The notes: generated by a model from the sequence alone, not told the origin. 64,000 nucleotides of DNA from Allobaculum sp. Allo2 (GCF_022701175.1 NZ_CP078088.1:1984001-2048000), one strand, 5' to 3'. Shown: positions 1-10,336, counted from the stretch's first letter. A program made the numbers and translations.

Positions 1-621
1 CGATTCTCCAAAACGGAACCTGGCAGCTTGTGGATCTTAATGAGCTGCAGAATGCCAGTTATTCCAGCACTAAAGAACCCGAAATCGTAGAGCCCTATTT
101 TGAAAAAAGAACCAGACAGCACTTGCCGGTTATCTGACCAATTACGATATGACGATACGCAGCCAGCCTGACCGTTCTTCCGCAGACACAGGTCTCTGCA
201 GGGCAGGACATTATCTTCTTGTTCAGGAAACCTCGCAGGCCAAAGACGGATCGTTATGGGGCAAACTCTGGGATGGTCGGTATATCTGTCTGCAGGATGA
301 TGAGTATATGTACGCGCGCCAGTGGATCTGACGTGTTCCGATACGAGCACTTTTGAAGAACGTTTTGAGGATATTATTATCGACCACTATATGTGGCTGA
401 ACGAACCTTCTGGATTCTATTCCTGTATCACAGATGTTCAGCAGAACGGCCCTGTATTCACCTGTACCCTTCGTTATTCGGACGGTGAGGAAGAAGTCGC
501 AAGGCGCAAAGCAGCCGGCCTCATGGTCTCCGCAAACGTTGCCGTGATGGACGTGTATGTCAACGTTTCAACCGGTGCTGTGAGCGATTCACTGCATCAG
601 GATGACTGGAACTTCAAATAA
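1..621 (+). CDS. SH3-like domain protein, 3' part only, frameshifted
   Basis: The gene enters from the left edge. Three reading-frame pieces follow each other. The first (to about 115) ends one SH3-like repeat (TWQLVDLNELQNA). The second (about 122-331) holds a second SH3-like repeat with the TIRSQPDRSS core and the WGKLWDGRYICLQ strand. The third (to 621) ends in DDWNFK followed by TAA. The third piece could only start at a GTG (322) with no ribosome binding site, so I read all three as one gene broken by two single-base shifts. SH3-like repeats of this kind bind cell-wall glycan or peptide, so an exported wall-associated protein is likely, but the N-terminus and any signal peptide are outside the window. 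A terminator follows. Two separate genes overlapping at 322-331 is the alternative. Confidence 0.5.
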
Positions 622-637
622 AAGCCAATCCAGCCGG

Positions 638-670
638 AGTTCGGATTTTGCAGATCCGAACTTCGTTTTT
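638..670 (+). terminator. Rho-independent terminator
   Basis: A 9-bp perfect stem (agttcggat/atccgaact) is followed by a T tract. It closes the SH3-domain gene. The stretch 671-862 beyond it holds no gene I can support. Confidence 0.8.
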
Positions 671-862
671 CCTTGTCCTGTCTTTCGTTAAAAACAAAAA
701 AACGGATGAATGGAAAGCGTAAAGGCAGCAAGAACGGCCAAACGAGGCCCTCAGCTGCTGCATTTACTGTTTTCATTCATCCGACTTTCTCAGAACGACA
801 GGCTTGTGCAGCTGTGTCCAGCGAAAGAAAGCGCAAATTTCTAAGTAAGAATTCGCGGAAGA

Positions 863-1395
863 TTATGGCTTCAGCGCACTGAACTGATCCATGAGAAATT
901 TCTTGGTGGTTACGGAATTGGTGAAGGCCGCATAGATGCATTTGCCCTGCTGACGAATCAGCCAGCTGGTTTCCGGCATGGCAATCCAAACTTCCTGAAT
1001 ATGCTCCCCTTCTTTTGAAAGCTCATAGGCGCTTTCTTCTTTTGGAAGGAGATACGCAAACGCTTTGCCGGCGGCTTCTTCGTCCGCAAACCAGGCGCAG
1101 ACAATCCCCATTTTTCACCTTGTTCGGTAGAGTACTGCCCCATAGTCAGGTTTGTGGGGGTACTATCTCCAAAAATCGAGGTGCTGCCTGGCTGTCCGAC
1201 TTCCACATACCATTCGGCATTGGAAAGTATGGAATTCAGGGTGTTCTGATCCAGGACCGGAACAAGATCGGCTTTTGCGACCGATACGGACGAAACCGAA
1301 GATTGGGAAGAAAGAGAAGATGAACGATCCGAATGAGAAGAACAGCCGCCAAGAACGAGCAGACCGCCTAAGAGGCATACGGGAATTCGTTTCAT
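863..1395 (-). CDS. Small lipoprotein of unknown function, one frameshift
   Basis: The start is the ATG at 1395, seven bases after a GGAGG, giving MKRIPVCLLGG and a lipobox (LVLGGC), so the mature protein should be a lipid-anchored extracytoplasmic lipoprotein. A serine-rich linker (about residues 24-40) follows, then a compact domain with NAEWYVEVGQPGS. Near 1111 the frame shifts, and the continuation (GIVCAWFADEEAAGKAFAYL to DQFSALKP) completes a protein of about 177 residues. I do not recognise the domain. It lies alone and convergent with the preceding gene. The 500 bases between its start and the next gene on the other strand carry no supported gene, only a short tandem repeat. Confidence 0.65.
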
Positions 1396-1820
1396 TTTCT
1401 TTCCTCCTTTCACACTGAGATGCCAACAGGGTTTGCGAACCCCTGAAAGCGGGAATAGTTTTTATACCCCGTTTTCTTTTCGAAAAGCGGGCCTCACCTA
1501 TTTTATAGAATTTCTTTAAGAAAATCATCCTATCCGTTTTTCCGGTCCTGACCAGGCTCCTTACATTCTGTTTGCATCCTGGCAGAACGTTTAAAATACA
1601 GATCTCTTCATTAAAGGGATACAAATTCATTCCCTTCCTTTTCTCCTTGCAAACACCATTTCTAAGCCTCTTACGCGTCTTTATTTCGTCTGAATTGTGC
1701 TGCCGTCCCCGGATCTGATAAAGCATCGGATCCCGCATAAATCGGGAAATACGAATCCGTTTTCTGCAAATTTCCAGATTTCATTTTAAAGGTGAGGTAT
1801 ACGCGCTAGATTAATACCAT

Positions 1821-1864
1821 ATTCATTTTTTGATTCCAATCCATTCATTTTTTGATTCCAATCC
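1821..1864. repeat. 22-bp perfect tandem duplication
   Basis: The unit attcattttttgattccaatc plus c occurs twice with no spacer, about 50-90 bases upstream of the permease start. It may duplicate promoter or operator sequence. Apart from this, 1396-1911 shows nothing coding. Confidence 0.9.
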
Positions 1865-1911
1865 GCAATAAGAGAGGTCACTCGTCTTTTGGCGGAACTT
1901 CTGGAGGTTTT

Positions 1912-2833
1912 ATGATTGAGCTTCAAATCCAGCTTCTTGCCTTTTGCTGATCGGGTATTTTCTGGGAAAGCGAAAGATCATTTCCCGATCTGGTGCGACG
2001 CAGATCAATGCCCTGGTCATGAATCTGATTCTTCCCTGCTCCATTTTTCATTCGTTTCAGACCGCGCTGACGACAGAAATTCTGCAGTCTACCTTTTCCA
2101 TTCTGATCATTGCGATCCTCAGCCAGATTCTGTTCATCTTTCTGTCGAGATGGATCTGGAAATGCGTATCCGATCCGGGAAAGCGTCTGAATCTTGAATA
2201 CGGTACGGTATCCAATAATGCGGGGACGCTTGGACTTGTCGTCGGCCAGGCCGCTTTCGGGCAGGAAGGCGCTTTGTATACGTCGATTTATGCCATTCCC
2301 CTTCGCATTGTGATGTGGTCCTATGGACTGATGCTCTACAATTCGAAAAGCACCGTACGCTTTTCTGCGCTTCTGAAGAAAACCCTGACCAATCCATGCA
2401 TGATCGCCATTTTCGCGGGAATTTTGATGATGACTGCTCAGAGTTTCGGATGGGTTCTGCCCGCTATGCTCGACAAAATCATCGCTTCCATCGGCAGCTG
2501 CAATACCGTACTGATCATGCTCGTGATCGGGATCATTCTTTCGGATATTTCCGTAAAGGATCTTTTGAACCTTCCGTTCTTCTCTATACTGCTTTGCGTC
2601 TGGTGATCATTCCTGCCGTCTGCCTGATGATCCTCGCTCTTCTTCACGTTTGTGCCATGCCTCTGATGATCGTAACGCTGGAAATGGCCATGCCGGCACC
2701 GGTGACAATGGCCATGCTTTCGCAGAAATATCAGGTCAATGAAGCCTTCGCCAGCAAGATGATTTTCCTCTCTACCGTTCTTTCGATGGTCACGCTCCCC
2801 GCCTGGACCGCCCTGCTCAAGCTCTGGTCCTAG
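1912..2833 (+). CDS. AEC-family (auxin efflux carrier-like) permease, two frameshifts
   Basis: The ATG at 1912 follows GGAGG. The N-terminus MIELQIQLLAF continues, after one missing T near 1940, into LLIGYFLGKRKIISRSGATQ, which is typical of the first helix and loop of AEC permeases. Further features of the family are NALVMNLILPCSIFHSF, the SNNAGTLGLVVGQAAFG segment in the middle, and the C-terminal half with PAPVTMAMLSQKY. About eight to ten hydrophobic helices are visible over roughly 307 residues, the usual length. A second shift lies near 2580. AEC proteins export or import small organic anions such as malate; the substrate here cannot be read. The gene stands alone, with a tandem duplication in its upstream region. 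Confidence 0.82.
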
Positions 2834-2919
2834 CCGATTCCAGTCAGGCATTAGAAAGAGTTTTTCCTGATGGGAAGACTAGAATATTCGTGTAAGGAAG
2901 AAAGCGAGGCTTTATACCT

Positions 2920-3198
2920 ATGAATAAAGATATTGTTCTTGAAACACAGTCTGAGCTGACACGTCCAGCCGTTGATCTGGCTGAGGAAATCTATAACCAC
3001 CTGATCAAGGCACAGTCCGTTCTGGATCTCGTCAGCAATTCCATCGAAGAAAAGAACGCCGATAATAAACTGGATCTGGCATCCGAACTCAACTCCCTGG
3101 TTGCGGTATACGATGAACTCGAGCATGCTCTGGGTGACAGCGAGTCCGTTCTGAAAGCACTCAAGGAAGACGAAAAAGTCGACGAAAAGAACGCGTAG
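2920..3198 (+). CDS. Small acidic helical protein of unknown function
   Basis: A 92-residue intact protein starting MNKDIVLETQSELT, preceded by a purine-rich ribosome binding site (ggaagaaagcgagg). It is highly charged, lacks a signal peptide or membrane segment, and is predicted by eye to be almost fully helical with heptad-like spacing of leucines (DLAEEIYNHLIKAQSVLDLV, then LNSLVAVYDELEHAL). A small cytoplasmic coiled-coil protein is likely. I do not recognise a family. A strong terminator follows directly, so it is probably transcribed alone or with the permease 86 bases upstream. Confidence 0.7.
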   Translation: MNKDIVLETQSELTRPAVDLAEEIYNHLIKAQSVLDLVSNSIEEKNADNKLDLASELNSLVAVYDELEHALGDSESVLKALKEDEKVDEKNA

Positions 3199-3234
3199 GT
3201 TCCCTGTCGCTGCGAAAATCCAATCACAGATTCT

Positions 3235-3258
3235 GCTCCCTTACGGGAGCTTTTCTTT
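3235..3258 (+). terminator. Rho-independent terminator
   Basis: gctccc-ttac-gggagc followed by ttttcttt, 36 bases after the small acidic gene. Confidence 0.85.
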
Positions 3259-3380
3259 GCGCCATGGAAATCCGCTCTGCTGTGACAAAGGCGGCCATTG
3301 TTTCCAAACACGATTTTGAGTTAGGCGTTCTGATTATTCCCTTGTATGATAAGGGTTAGGAAAGAAAAGAAAAACCTCTC

Positions 3381-3679
3381 TTGAAAGGCATTGTGAACGC
3401 CACCCTTCTGGCTGTCGTTATCTATTTCTGCGTACTAGGTGTACGGGCTTCCAACGTGCTTTCCTTTATCCCCTTTTAAACAGCTTCATTCAGTCCATTC
3501 CGCAGGCCAAACTGATTACGGTCTGCTTTCTTTGCGGCATCCTGTATCTATCGATCAACTGCTTCAGCAAGCTCGCTTCTTCGATTATCGCCGGCGCCGC
3601 CATTTTCATTGTGCTGTTCTGGTATAAAGATCTTCTTCCCGCATTATGGACATCTTTGCAGACTTTTCTGGCTGGCTGA
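3381..3679 (+). CDS. Small two- to three-helix membrane protein, one frameshift
   Basis: Reading from a TTG at 3381 gives MKGIVNATLLAVVIYFCVLG, a clear membrane helix, then VRASNVLSFIPF and an apparent stop in a T/A run (ccccttttaaac). One inserted base lets the frame continue through NSFIQSIPQAKLITVCFLCG, a second helix, and AGAAIFIVLFWYKDLLPALW, a third, ending at TGA 3677-3679 after about 99 residues. The continuity of hydrophobic helices across the shift is the main evidence. The start is uncertain because the ribosome binding site is weak and no ATG is available. I do not recognise the family. Confidence 0.45.
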
Positions 3680-3813
3680 TCCCAGCTTTTTTGTGCCTTT
3701 CAACAGCTCATTAAGCGATATATTAGCGCTTCTGCAAAATGCAGTCCTGTTGCAAGGAATCGTTCAATCCTGAAAATTTGGGCATAAGGAGGCATTCTTT
3801 CCCAATGCATAAG

Positions 3814-3856
3814 AAAAGCGGGCGACTGGTTTACTGGCCAGCCGCCCGCTTTGGTT
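3814..3856 (-). terminator. Terminator hairpin of the membrane protein gene
   Basis: The arms aaagcgggcg and cgcccgcttt form a strong stem with further pairing (ctgg/ccag) inside. T residues follow on the minus strand, so it ends the gene at 3915-5297. Confidence 0.75.
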
Positions 3857-3914
3857 TTGAAATGGAATTTCGATCCTTCGACAAGGATTAGTAACAAGTT
3901 TTAAGCCTGAAATC

Positions 3915-5297
3915 AGTTTCCCTGATCGTTATGAAGACCAAAGGAACTTGCAGCGGCGTTGGCTGCTTCATCGCGCGGTGCAAGACGTGCAGCGTGCTGC
4001 TCGTGTTTGGAAGAATTTCCCGATTCTGGATCTTCTGCAGGATGGCTGAATTCTGTCTCTTCTTTGACAGCTGCCGATTCTTCGATCTCAATTTCCTTGC
4101 CGCTGGTCAGAGTTTCCAGATCGGTCTGCTCTACTGCAGCGACATCTGTTTCTTCTTCGGCCGTTTTCGTCAGATCCGGTTTTCCATCCGATTTGGCTGG
4201 TTTGTCTGGATCCGGATTGTTTGCAGCCGGATTGTTTGCAGCAGGTTGTGCGTGCAGCGCGTACGGATTGATGGATTCCGGCTTTTCTCTTCAGAAACCG
4301 GCGTCGCTTTCTTTTCTGATGCCGCATGGTCTGATGTGGGAATAACCGGTAAAGGATTCGAAGCCGGAGCAGAATTCACTTCTTCTCTGACTGGAGGAAC
4401 GGCCTGTCCGCCGTTTGGAACAGGATGATTCGGATTCATCACTGGAGGAGCCATTGGAGCTTCTGTGGAAGGCTTTGTGTCCATGAGAATTTTTACCATG
4501 GCAGCGTAGCGATAGATCAGTGCGAATACGCAGATCGCCACGCAAAGGACGATGAGAAATGACATGATCAGAACGACCAGTACGGCCGGCAGGCCCAGAA
4601 GAGCTGCAAGCAGAATCAGTACGACGGCAAGCGCAACGCTGATCGCGACTATAGCCAGCGGAACAAGGCCAAGCTTCAGGCATTCGGAGACGGACGGCTT
4701 ATAGCCTTTATTCTCATTTGCGATGGCACCGAGCTTATACAGACCGTAATACTCGATCGTCACGGTGAAAATATTCAGCGCTAGGAAGAGGAAGACCATC
4801 AGAAGAATCAGAACGGTCGCTCCGCCCAGCATTCCTGAAAACGGATCATTTAAAAAGTAATACAGATAATATTCGATCGAGCCATAGCCCAGAAGGGAGG
4901 CAATCAGGACGATAAACACGCCGCAGAATACGCCGATCAGCAGTTCGACCACAAACGGAATTGCGAGAAACCAGATCAGATAGGTACCCGCGAACGTTTT
5001 CAGATTTTTCCACGGATATTCGAAAAACGCAGTAATCATCTGCTGAAAATCCATCGGTTTCTGATCCACAACGGTCTCCTTGAGAATGTGGAAGGCAGAT
5101 ACAACCAGGAAGTAGCTGACGCAGAAGTTCAGCACAGACAGAAAAAACGTTAAGAAGCTGGACTTGCCAAAGATCCAGTTCAGCAGCAGGCTCCACAGGC
5201 CCATGAGAAAACTGACTGCAACGGCCAGTCCAATAAACAGGAAGAAACTTTTCTTCTGTTTCATCGCCTGATTCCAGGCGGATTTGAAACTCGTCAT
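3915..5297 (-). CDS. Six-helix membrane protein with proline/acidic C-terminal tail, unknown function
   Basis: The start MTSFKSAWNQAMKQKKSFFL lies after AAGG. Residues 18-280 contain about six long hydrophobic helices in three pairs (for example FFLFIGLAVAVSFLMGLWSL, LIWFLAIPFVVELLIGVFCG, VLVVLIMSFLIVLCVAICVF), with a soluble segment TIEYYGLYKLGAIANENKGY between pairs. After about residue 285 comes a low-complexity proline-, alanine- and glutamate-rich cytoplasmic tail. A single shift near 4270 breaks the tail; the restored frame runs on to HNDQGN and stops at 3915. The arrangement resembles integral membrane proteins of the DUF975/glycerophosphodiesterase-membrane-domain type, but I cannot assign it. 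It is monocistronic with terminators on both sides. Confidence 0.7.
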
Positions 5298-5535
5298 AAA
5301 ACACCTTTCTTGTCCTTAAATCTCAGGACGAATAATTATAGGATGAGTTCATTTTACTTGGGATCTTTAAAGAACTCGTTAAAAATACATAAATTTATGA
5401 AAACACTTTACATTCTCCTGAAGATTGCCTGCGATATTTCTTTTGTCCAATCCTGTTTATAATTCACCCTATTTTTGTTTCAGCGGCATTCTCGTTTTAA
5501 TTTCTGACGACGATTCATATGGAATCTGTAGCATA

Positions 5536-5604
5536 GAAAAAGCCGCTCGATCCGAATGCAGATCGTCAAGAGACGATGCACGCGCAAATCGAGCGGCTGT
5601 TTTG
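5536..5604 (-). terminator. Long interrupted-stem terminator of the sensor kinase
   Basis: An 11-bp perfect outer stem (agccgctcgat/atcgagcggct) encloses a second hairpin (atcgtc/gacgat). T tracts flank it on both strands, with the longer one on the minus strand, 35 bases after the kinase stop. Confidence 0.85.
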
Positions 5605-5638
5605 TTTCACAATAAGAGAAAAGCGGCGAAGAAGCGAC

Positions 5639-7186
5639 TCAGGCCTGAGCGACTGTTCCAGAAAGATCGGCGACTGGCAGTTCAAGAATGAACACAGCGC
5701 CGTGCTTTCCGTCTTCCCGGTTGCGGGCCTGGATCGACCCGCCATGCGCTTTCATGATGGAATCGCAGATCGGCAAACCAAGTCCATAGCCGCGAATGGC
5801 TTTCTTATTTTTCGCCTTCGTCGTATAGAACATTTCAAAAATCTTATCGAGTTCCGCCTGGGAAAGACCATCGCCAAAATCCCGGATGAGAATTTCGGCC
5901 CTCGCTGGATTTCCTTTTGAGCGGCGAATGACGATTTCGATCGGCATGTCGACCGGCGAATACTTGTTGGCGTTATCGATCAGGTTGATCACGACCTGCT
6001 TGAGCAGCGAAGGATCGAGCTTGCAGGCGATCAGCTCGTCGGTATAAATCTTGTTGAGCTTGCGTTCCGGCAGTCGAATTTCCATCGTTTCCACAGCCGA
6101 ATCTACGACTTCTTCCAAAATGTTGACCTGTGCCTTGATGGCGAAGTTGCTGTTCTGAAGCTTGGTTAAGGACAGAACGTTCTGGACGAGATTATAAAGC
6201 CAGATTGTTTCCTTTCGAATGTTATGGGCCATCTCGTACGGCGATGTTCCCGGTTCGAGCTCTTCCATAAGTACTTCCGCGGTTCCGGAAATGCCGGCCA
6301 GCGGCGTTCGCAGATCGTGCGAGATGGAGCGCAGCAGGTTGGTGCGATAGCGTTCCTGGCTGACCAGATGCTGGTCGTGCTGCTGAATACGCGCCAGGAT
6401 GATTTTGTCAAAGGCAATAGCGGCTGTTTCGACCATCGTAGAAACCATCTGAATGTCCAGAGGAGTCATGCGATGAATCGTCTCGACGGGAATGGCGACC
6501 GCGGCGATGACTTTTCCGTTCTGGGAATACATCGGCCATTCGTACTGTGTTTCGTTAACGTAATAGCCTTTTGCCGGACGGCTTTTATATTCCGCAAAAT
6601 CGCGATCGACATTCGTCACAGCCTCCTTATTCAGTCGGGAGTCTTCAAGAAGAACAAACGTGCGCAGCGGAACTTCGTTTTCGTCAAACTGAAGCATGCG
6701 GCAGTCGGTCTGAAATACGCTGGCTATATTGGTAAGGGTAATTTCGATGGCAGCATCGATGGACATCTCGCCGGAAAGGTCTCTGGCGAGATGATAGAGA
6801 ACGTTCGTTTCCTCTTCCCACTTGCGGGCAAGGACTTCCCCTTCCTTGACTTTGCTGGTGATGGAAGAAATCAGTATGGAAACGATAAAGATGACACTGG
6901 CGGCCAGAATGAAATAGGGAGAAATCGGAGCCAGAGAGTAATGCGGTACGCTAATGAAGAAATTATAGGCGAACGTGCAGATCAGCGCAGAGAGAATTCC
7001 ATACGCGTAACCGGTGCTAACGGAAGCGCAGATCACGACGACAAGCATGTAAATGCAGACGATGGTTTCTGCCGGGGCGCCGGTTTCGCGAAGCAGCTGT
7101 CCGATCAGAATGCCTGCCGCACAGACAGCCAGAGTGACCAGAACCTGAAAAAAGCGTTGAACGGCAGGGCTGCTGGACTTTTTCAT
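5639..7186 (-). CDS. KdpD-like membrane sensor histidine kinase, orphan
   Basis: An intact protein of 515 residues. I chose the ATG at 7186 (MKKSSSPAVQ) because AGGAGG lies seven bases upstream. Four close hydrophobic helices at about 15-110 match the DUF4118 sensor region of KdpD. A GAF-like segment follows (about 135-260), then the dimerisation helix with the phospho-accepting histidine in RSISHDLRTPLAG (about 290) and the ATPase domain with the N box NLIDNANKYSP, G1 box RDFGDGL and G2 box GYGLGLPI. It lacks the N-terminal KdpD and Usp domains of full KdpD (about 900 residues). No kdpFABC genes and no adjacent response regulator are present, so potassium sensing is an inference only. It probably phosphorylates a regulator encoded elsewhere. 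Confidence 0.88.
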   Translation of the reverse strand: MKKSSSPAVQRFFQVLVTLAVCAAGILIGQLLRETGAPAETIVCIYMLVVVICASVSTGYAYGILSALICTFAYNFFISVPHYSLAPISPYFILAASVIFIVSILISSITSKVKEGEVLARKWEEETNVLYHLARDLSGEMSIDAAIEITLTNIASVFQTDCRMLQFDENEVPLRTFVLLEDSRLNKEAVTNVDRDFAEYKSRPAKGYYVNETQYEWPMYSQNGKVIAAVAIPVETIHRMTPLDIQMVSTMVETAAIAFDKIILARIQQHDQHLVSQERYRTNLLRSISHDLRTPLAGISGTAEVLMEELEPGTSPYEMAHNIRKETIWLYNLVQNVLSLTKLQNSNFAIKAQVNILEEVVDSAVETMEIRLPERKLNKIYTDELIACKLDPSLLKQVVINLIDNANKYSPVDMPIEIVIRRSKGNPARAEILIRDFGDGLSQAELDKIFEMFYTTKAKNKKAIRGYGLGLPICDSIMKAHGGSIQARNREDGKHGAVFILELPVADLSGTVAQA

Positions 7187-7866
7187 TGCCACCCCTCCTT
7201 TTCTTCCTTCCAGTTTTTATCCGTTCTTTACATTCAATATAATCTTTAATTATTACAGACGCCATAAAATGACGGTCAAAATGCCGGTATCTAAGAAAAA
7301 TGCGTATTTCCCGTTCAGGAATCATGATTTTCGCAGAAATGAGACGCGCTTTCCTAAGGAAAAGAAAACATTACGGATTTGGATTATTTTAAACGACGGA
7401 TTACTGAATATTATTCTGTAAAGAATTGAATTCAGAAAACGCTTTTCTGAACTGGACGATTTGAACCGCTGTTTTTGCCTCACTGGCAGTGTTCAGTATA
7501 GATAGACAAAAAGAAAATTTTCTGACGCCCGGAGTCTGTTTTTTCTTACGGCAGGATAAATCTTTCATAAATTCCATAACGGAACCCCTCATTTTTTCAG
7601 AGGAAACCCACCGAAAAATGTAAAGAAAATCATACACGCAGGGCGATGAAAAATAACGGTCAGGATTCAGAGTTTACAGGGAATCTAAAGGAATTTCCAG
7701 ACCTTTCAGTCAAAGAAATTCACTTTTGCATACCGAATGGAAACCGATAATCTCCCATGGACAGATCTGCTTTTCCTGCCCTGGTCCGACGATCAGGCAA
7801 ACCCGTATTTTTCGATTGGATCCGGGTTGTATTTGCGGGCATCTTCTGTCTGTTGAACAGAAACGA
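7187..7866. other. Intergenic region, no supported gene
   Basis: The 680 bases upstream of the kinase are A/T-rich and have no open frame with a convincing start. The only clear structure is the inverted repeat at 7431-7451. Confidence 0.6.
7431..7451. repeat. Perfect inverted repeat, 9-bp arms
   Basis: ttcagaaaa-cgc-ttttctgaa. It has no T tract suitable for a terminator and lies about 245 bases upstream of the kinase start, so it may be an operator or a relic. Confidence 0.7.
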
Positions 7867-7906
7867 AAACAGCGAAGAGACGGTTTGCATACGCTCTTCG
7901 CTGTTT
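7867..7906 (-). terminator. Terminator of the 172-residue unknown gene
   Basis: 13-bp perfect arms (aaacagcgaagag/ctcttcgctgttt), 52 bases beyond the stop of the minus-strand gene. Confidence 0.85.
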
Positions 7907-7957
7907 AACTTCTTAGCGGGATCCGGCAGGCAGTTCCGGCATGCCGATCGTTTCTTC

Positions 7958-8476
7958 TTACTGCTGTTCTCCGGTGAAAACGACTTTCTTGTCGTCGCCG
8001 CGGCCGTAGGCAATCGCATCTTTCACGTATTTCTGATAGGTGGCGCCCATGCGGTCTTCGTATTCGACAAAGGAAAGATCAAAGCCGTTGTCTTCGAAGT
8101 ACTGCGCAGCCGCATACGCTGCTGCGGCTTCGCTGCCGGCGAGAACCGTCATCATAATGACACGCGGAAAGCCGCGGTATTCTTCGGTACAGATTTCCTT
8201 GAAGGCTTCCGCTTCGGTCATGGAATGATAGGCAGTCGGAATGTTATTGGTCTCGAGCAGTACCTTTTTCATATTATCTGGGTTGTCGAGATACAGACCG
8301 ACCTGCTGGTAGCAGTAATCAAGAAGTTCCTGATAGGTGTGCACATCCGCCATGCCGGAAGCTTTGGAGCTGATCGCCTTGTAATTGGCTTCCATCGCTT
8401 TATACGTATCCGCGATGACCTGCTTTAAGATCTCTTCACTTAAAGCTTCGCGAATTGATTTTTGAATTTGTTCCAT
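7958..8476 (-). CDS. Conserved-looking soluble protein of unknown function
   Basis: A 172-residue intact protein, MEQIQKSIREALSEEILKQV, preceded by AGGAGGG. It has no signal peptide, membrane helix or known catalytic motif. The first half looks helical; a central alanine-rich helix (GSEAAAAYAAAQYFEDNG) precedes a C-terminal part rich in aspartate and lysine. It has its own terminator and about 290 bases of upstream sequence, so it is probably a single-gene transcript. I do not recognise it. Confidence 0.75.
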   Translation of the reverse strand: MEQIQKSIREALSEEILKQVIADTYKAMEANYKAISSKASGMADVHTYQELLDYCYQQVGLYLDNPDNMKKVLLETNNIPTAYHSMTEAEAFKEICTEEYRGFPRVIMMTVLAGSEAAAAYAAAQYFEDNGFDLSFVEYEDRMGATYQKYVKDAIAYGRGDDKKVVFTGEQQ

Positions 8477-8703
8477 CCTGGTTTCCCTCCTGTCTTCTAT
8501 GATAAATCGCCCATCTGACTTTTTGCTTTACTTTGACCTTTTCGAATTGCGTCCGAAGTTTCGCTCAAAGACGGGCCACAAGCGGCAAAGCAAGCAGACC
8601 GGAGAGGCGGACAACGCACTAAACGCGACAAGAAGACAGGCTAGAGGAAAAGGCATGAACATTCACAGCCGCAGGTAAACCTGCTGCGAAGTTCTGGAGA
8701 TCC

Positions 8704-8722
8704 AAAAAGGCATTCGCCTTTT
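8704..8722 (-). terminator. Terminator of the GPH symporter
   Basis: aaaaaggc-attc-gcctttt, with the T run on the minus strand. The rest of 8477-8763 shows no gene. Confidence 0.75.
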
Positions 8723-8763
8723 CAGGGAACGCCTTCAGTGAGAATTCAGTTTGTGCAATCGAA

Positions 8764-10184
8764 TTACTTCGAAGCCTGTGCTCTTTCGTGGAGCGCTTCT
8801 TTGATTTCGAGTACTTTCTTCTTGCCCAGCGGGTACCAGAAGATGAGGATCAGAGCGATCAGAATGTAGCAGATGCCAGGAACCAGAGTCGCAACGCTGT
8901 AGATGCTGTTGAGAACTTCCGGAGTCTGCGTAACAACCTGACCAGCTGTGGAAGACTGGTAGCCGATCCAGGTCAGTACGAAACCGCCAAGGCCGCCGGC
9001 CAGAGCCTGACCGATTTTACGAGCGAAGGAGTATACGCCGTAGATGGTACCGCCATCGTTGTGGCCTGTTTTATACGTCTGGTAGTCAATGATGTCGGTG
9101 ATGAACGCCCAGATCATCAGGTTGAACAGACCGGATCCCATGTTTGCAAAGAGCAGGAATCCAACAAATACCCATGGGTTGGAAATCTTCAGGAAGAACA
9201 TGATCAGATACAGGGCGCCGGCAAAAATCAGGGCAGCGGATGCAGATTCTTTCTTACCGAATTTTTGGTCAGCGTTCCGGAGAACGGAGCCAGAATCAGC
9301 GTGCAGGCTGTGGAAAGCAGACCGGCAGTGGACATTGCCGTGATATCACGGAAGTAGTCCTGGTAAAGATACATGTTGAAAGACTGAGTCAGAAGCATCG
9401 AGAGCAGCAGGAGAATGGCTGCAGCGATGATGGAAACGAGCGCGCGGTTTGTAGCGAGCGCTTTAACAATGTCACCCATCGTCTGTTTCTTGCCTTCCGG
9501 CTTATCTACAACGATGCGCTCTGTGGACCAGGAGTAGCAGAGGTAGTAGCAGATCAGAGCCAGTACCGCGAATACGCAGGCAACCATGAAGACTTTGTTG
9601 CCGTTCATAACCTGATCGCCGTCTGGCAGCTTGTCGTAGATGATCATCGGTGTCAGAGAACCAACGATAGCACCGGCGAACGCAGCGCCAAGGGAGCGGA
9701 AGGTAGAGAGAGAAGAACGCTGAACAGGATCGTCAGTCAGTACAGCAGCCATCGATCCGTAAGGAATGTTGATGGAGGTATACATGAAGCTTCCCCAGAG
9801 AATATAAGTAACGAAGATGTAAACAATTCGCCATGCCATAGGCAGGTTAGCTACCCATGGTACGAACAGAAGGATACCGGAGCATACCACCGGGATCATC
9901 ATGCGTTTGATCCAAACGCGGTAGCGGCCGTCAGCGTGAGCGACAGCGCGGTCTACGAGCTGACCCATACCGATATCGGTGAAGGCATCAACACAGCGTG
10001 CTACGAGGAACAGAGTTCCGACAATGGCTCCCGATACACCCAGGACGTTTGTGTAGAAAATCGTCAGGAAGCTGGACGCCATGATAAAGAAGAAGTCGTT
10101 GCCTAAATCACCCATCATGTAGCCGATTTTGTCTTTCAGACCGAACGGCTTCAGGGTAATATTTGCAGGATTTTCAATTTTCAT
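8764..10184 (-). CDS. GPH-family sugar/glucuronide:cation symporter (MFS), one frameshift
   Basis: The start MKIENPANITLKPFGLKDKI follows AAGG. About twelve hydrophobic helices over roughly 472 residues, with GYMMGDLGNDFFFIMASSFL at the first helix and DAFTDIGMGQLVDR in the helix 2-3 loop, are diagnostic of the glycoside-pentoside-hexuronide symporters (UidB, YicJ, MelB type). Other matches are YTSINIPYGSMAAVLTDDP and, after a shift near 9220, DIIDYQTYKTGHNDGGTIYG. These carriers import a glycoside with Na+ or H+. The gene lies about 150 bases downstream of the GH2 glycosidase on the same strand, so the two probably work together, the symporter importing the substrate that the enzyme hydrolyses. 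Confidence 0.88.
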
Positions 10185-10336
10185 GCGATATAACCTTTCG
10201 TATTTAAGATGCGGATTGAATCAATCTGTAAGCCCGCCTTTTCCTGACTAGAGTTCTGGAGTCATCAGCAGCTCCGGCCAGGACGGCAGACGTAAAGCGG
10301 TAAAACGTGCGCATTAATGAAACTGCGGGATTACCC

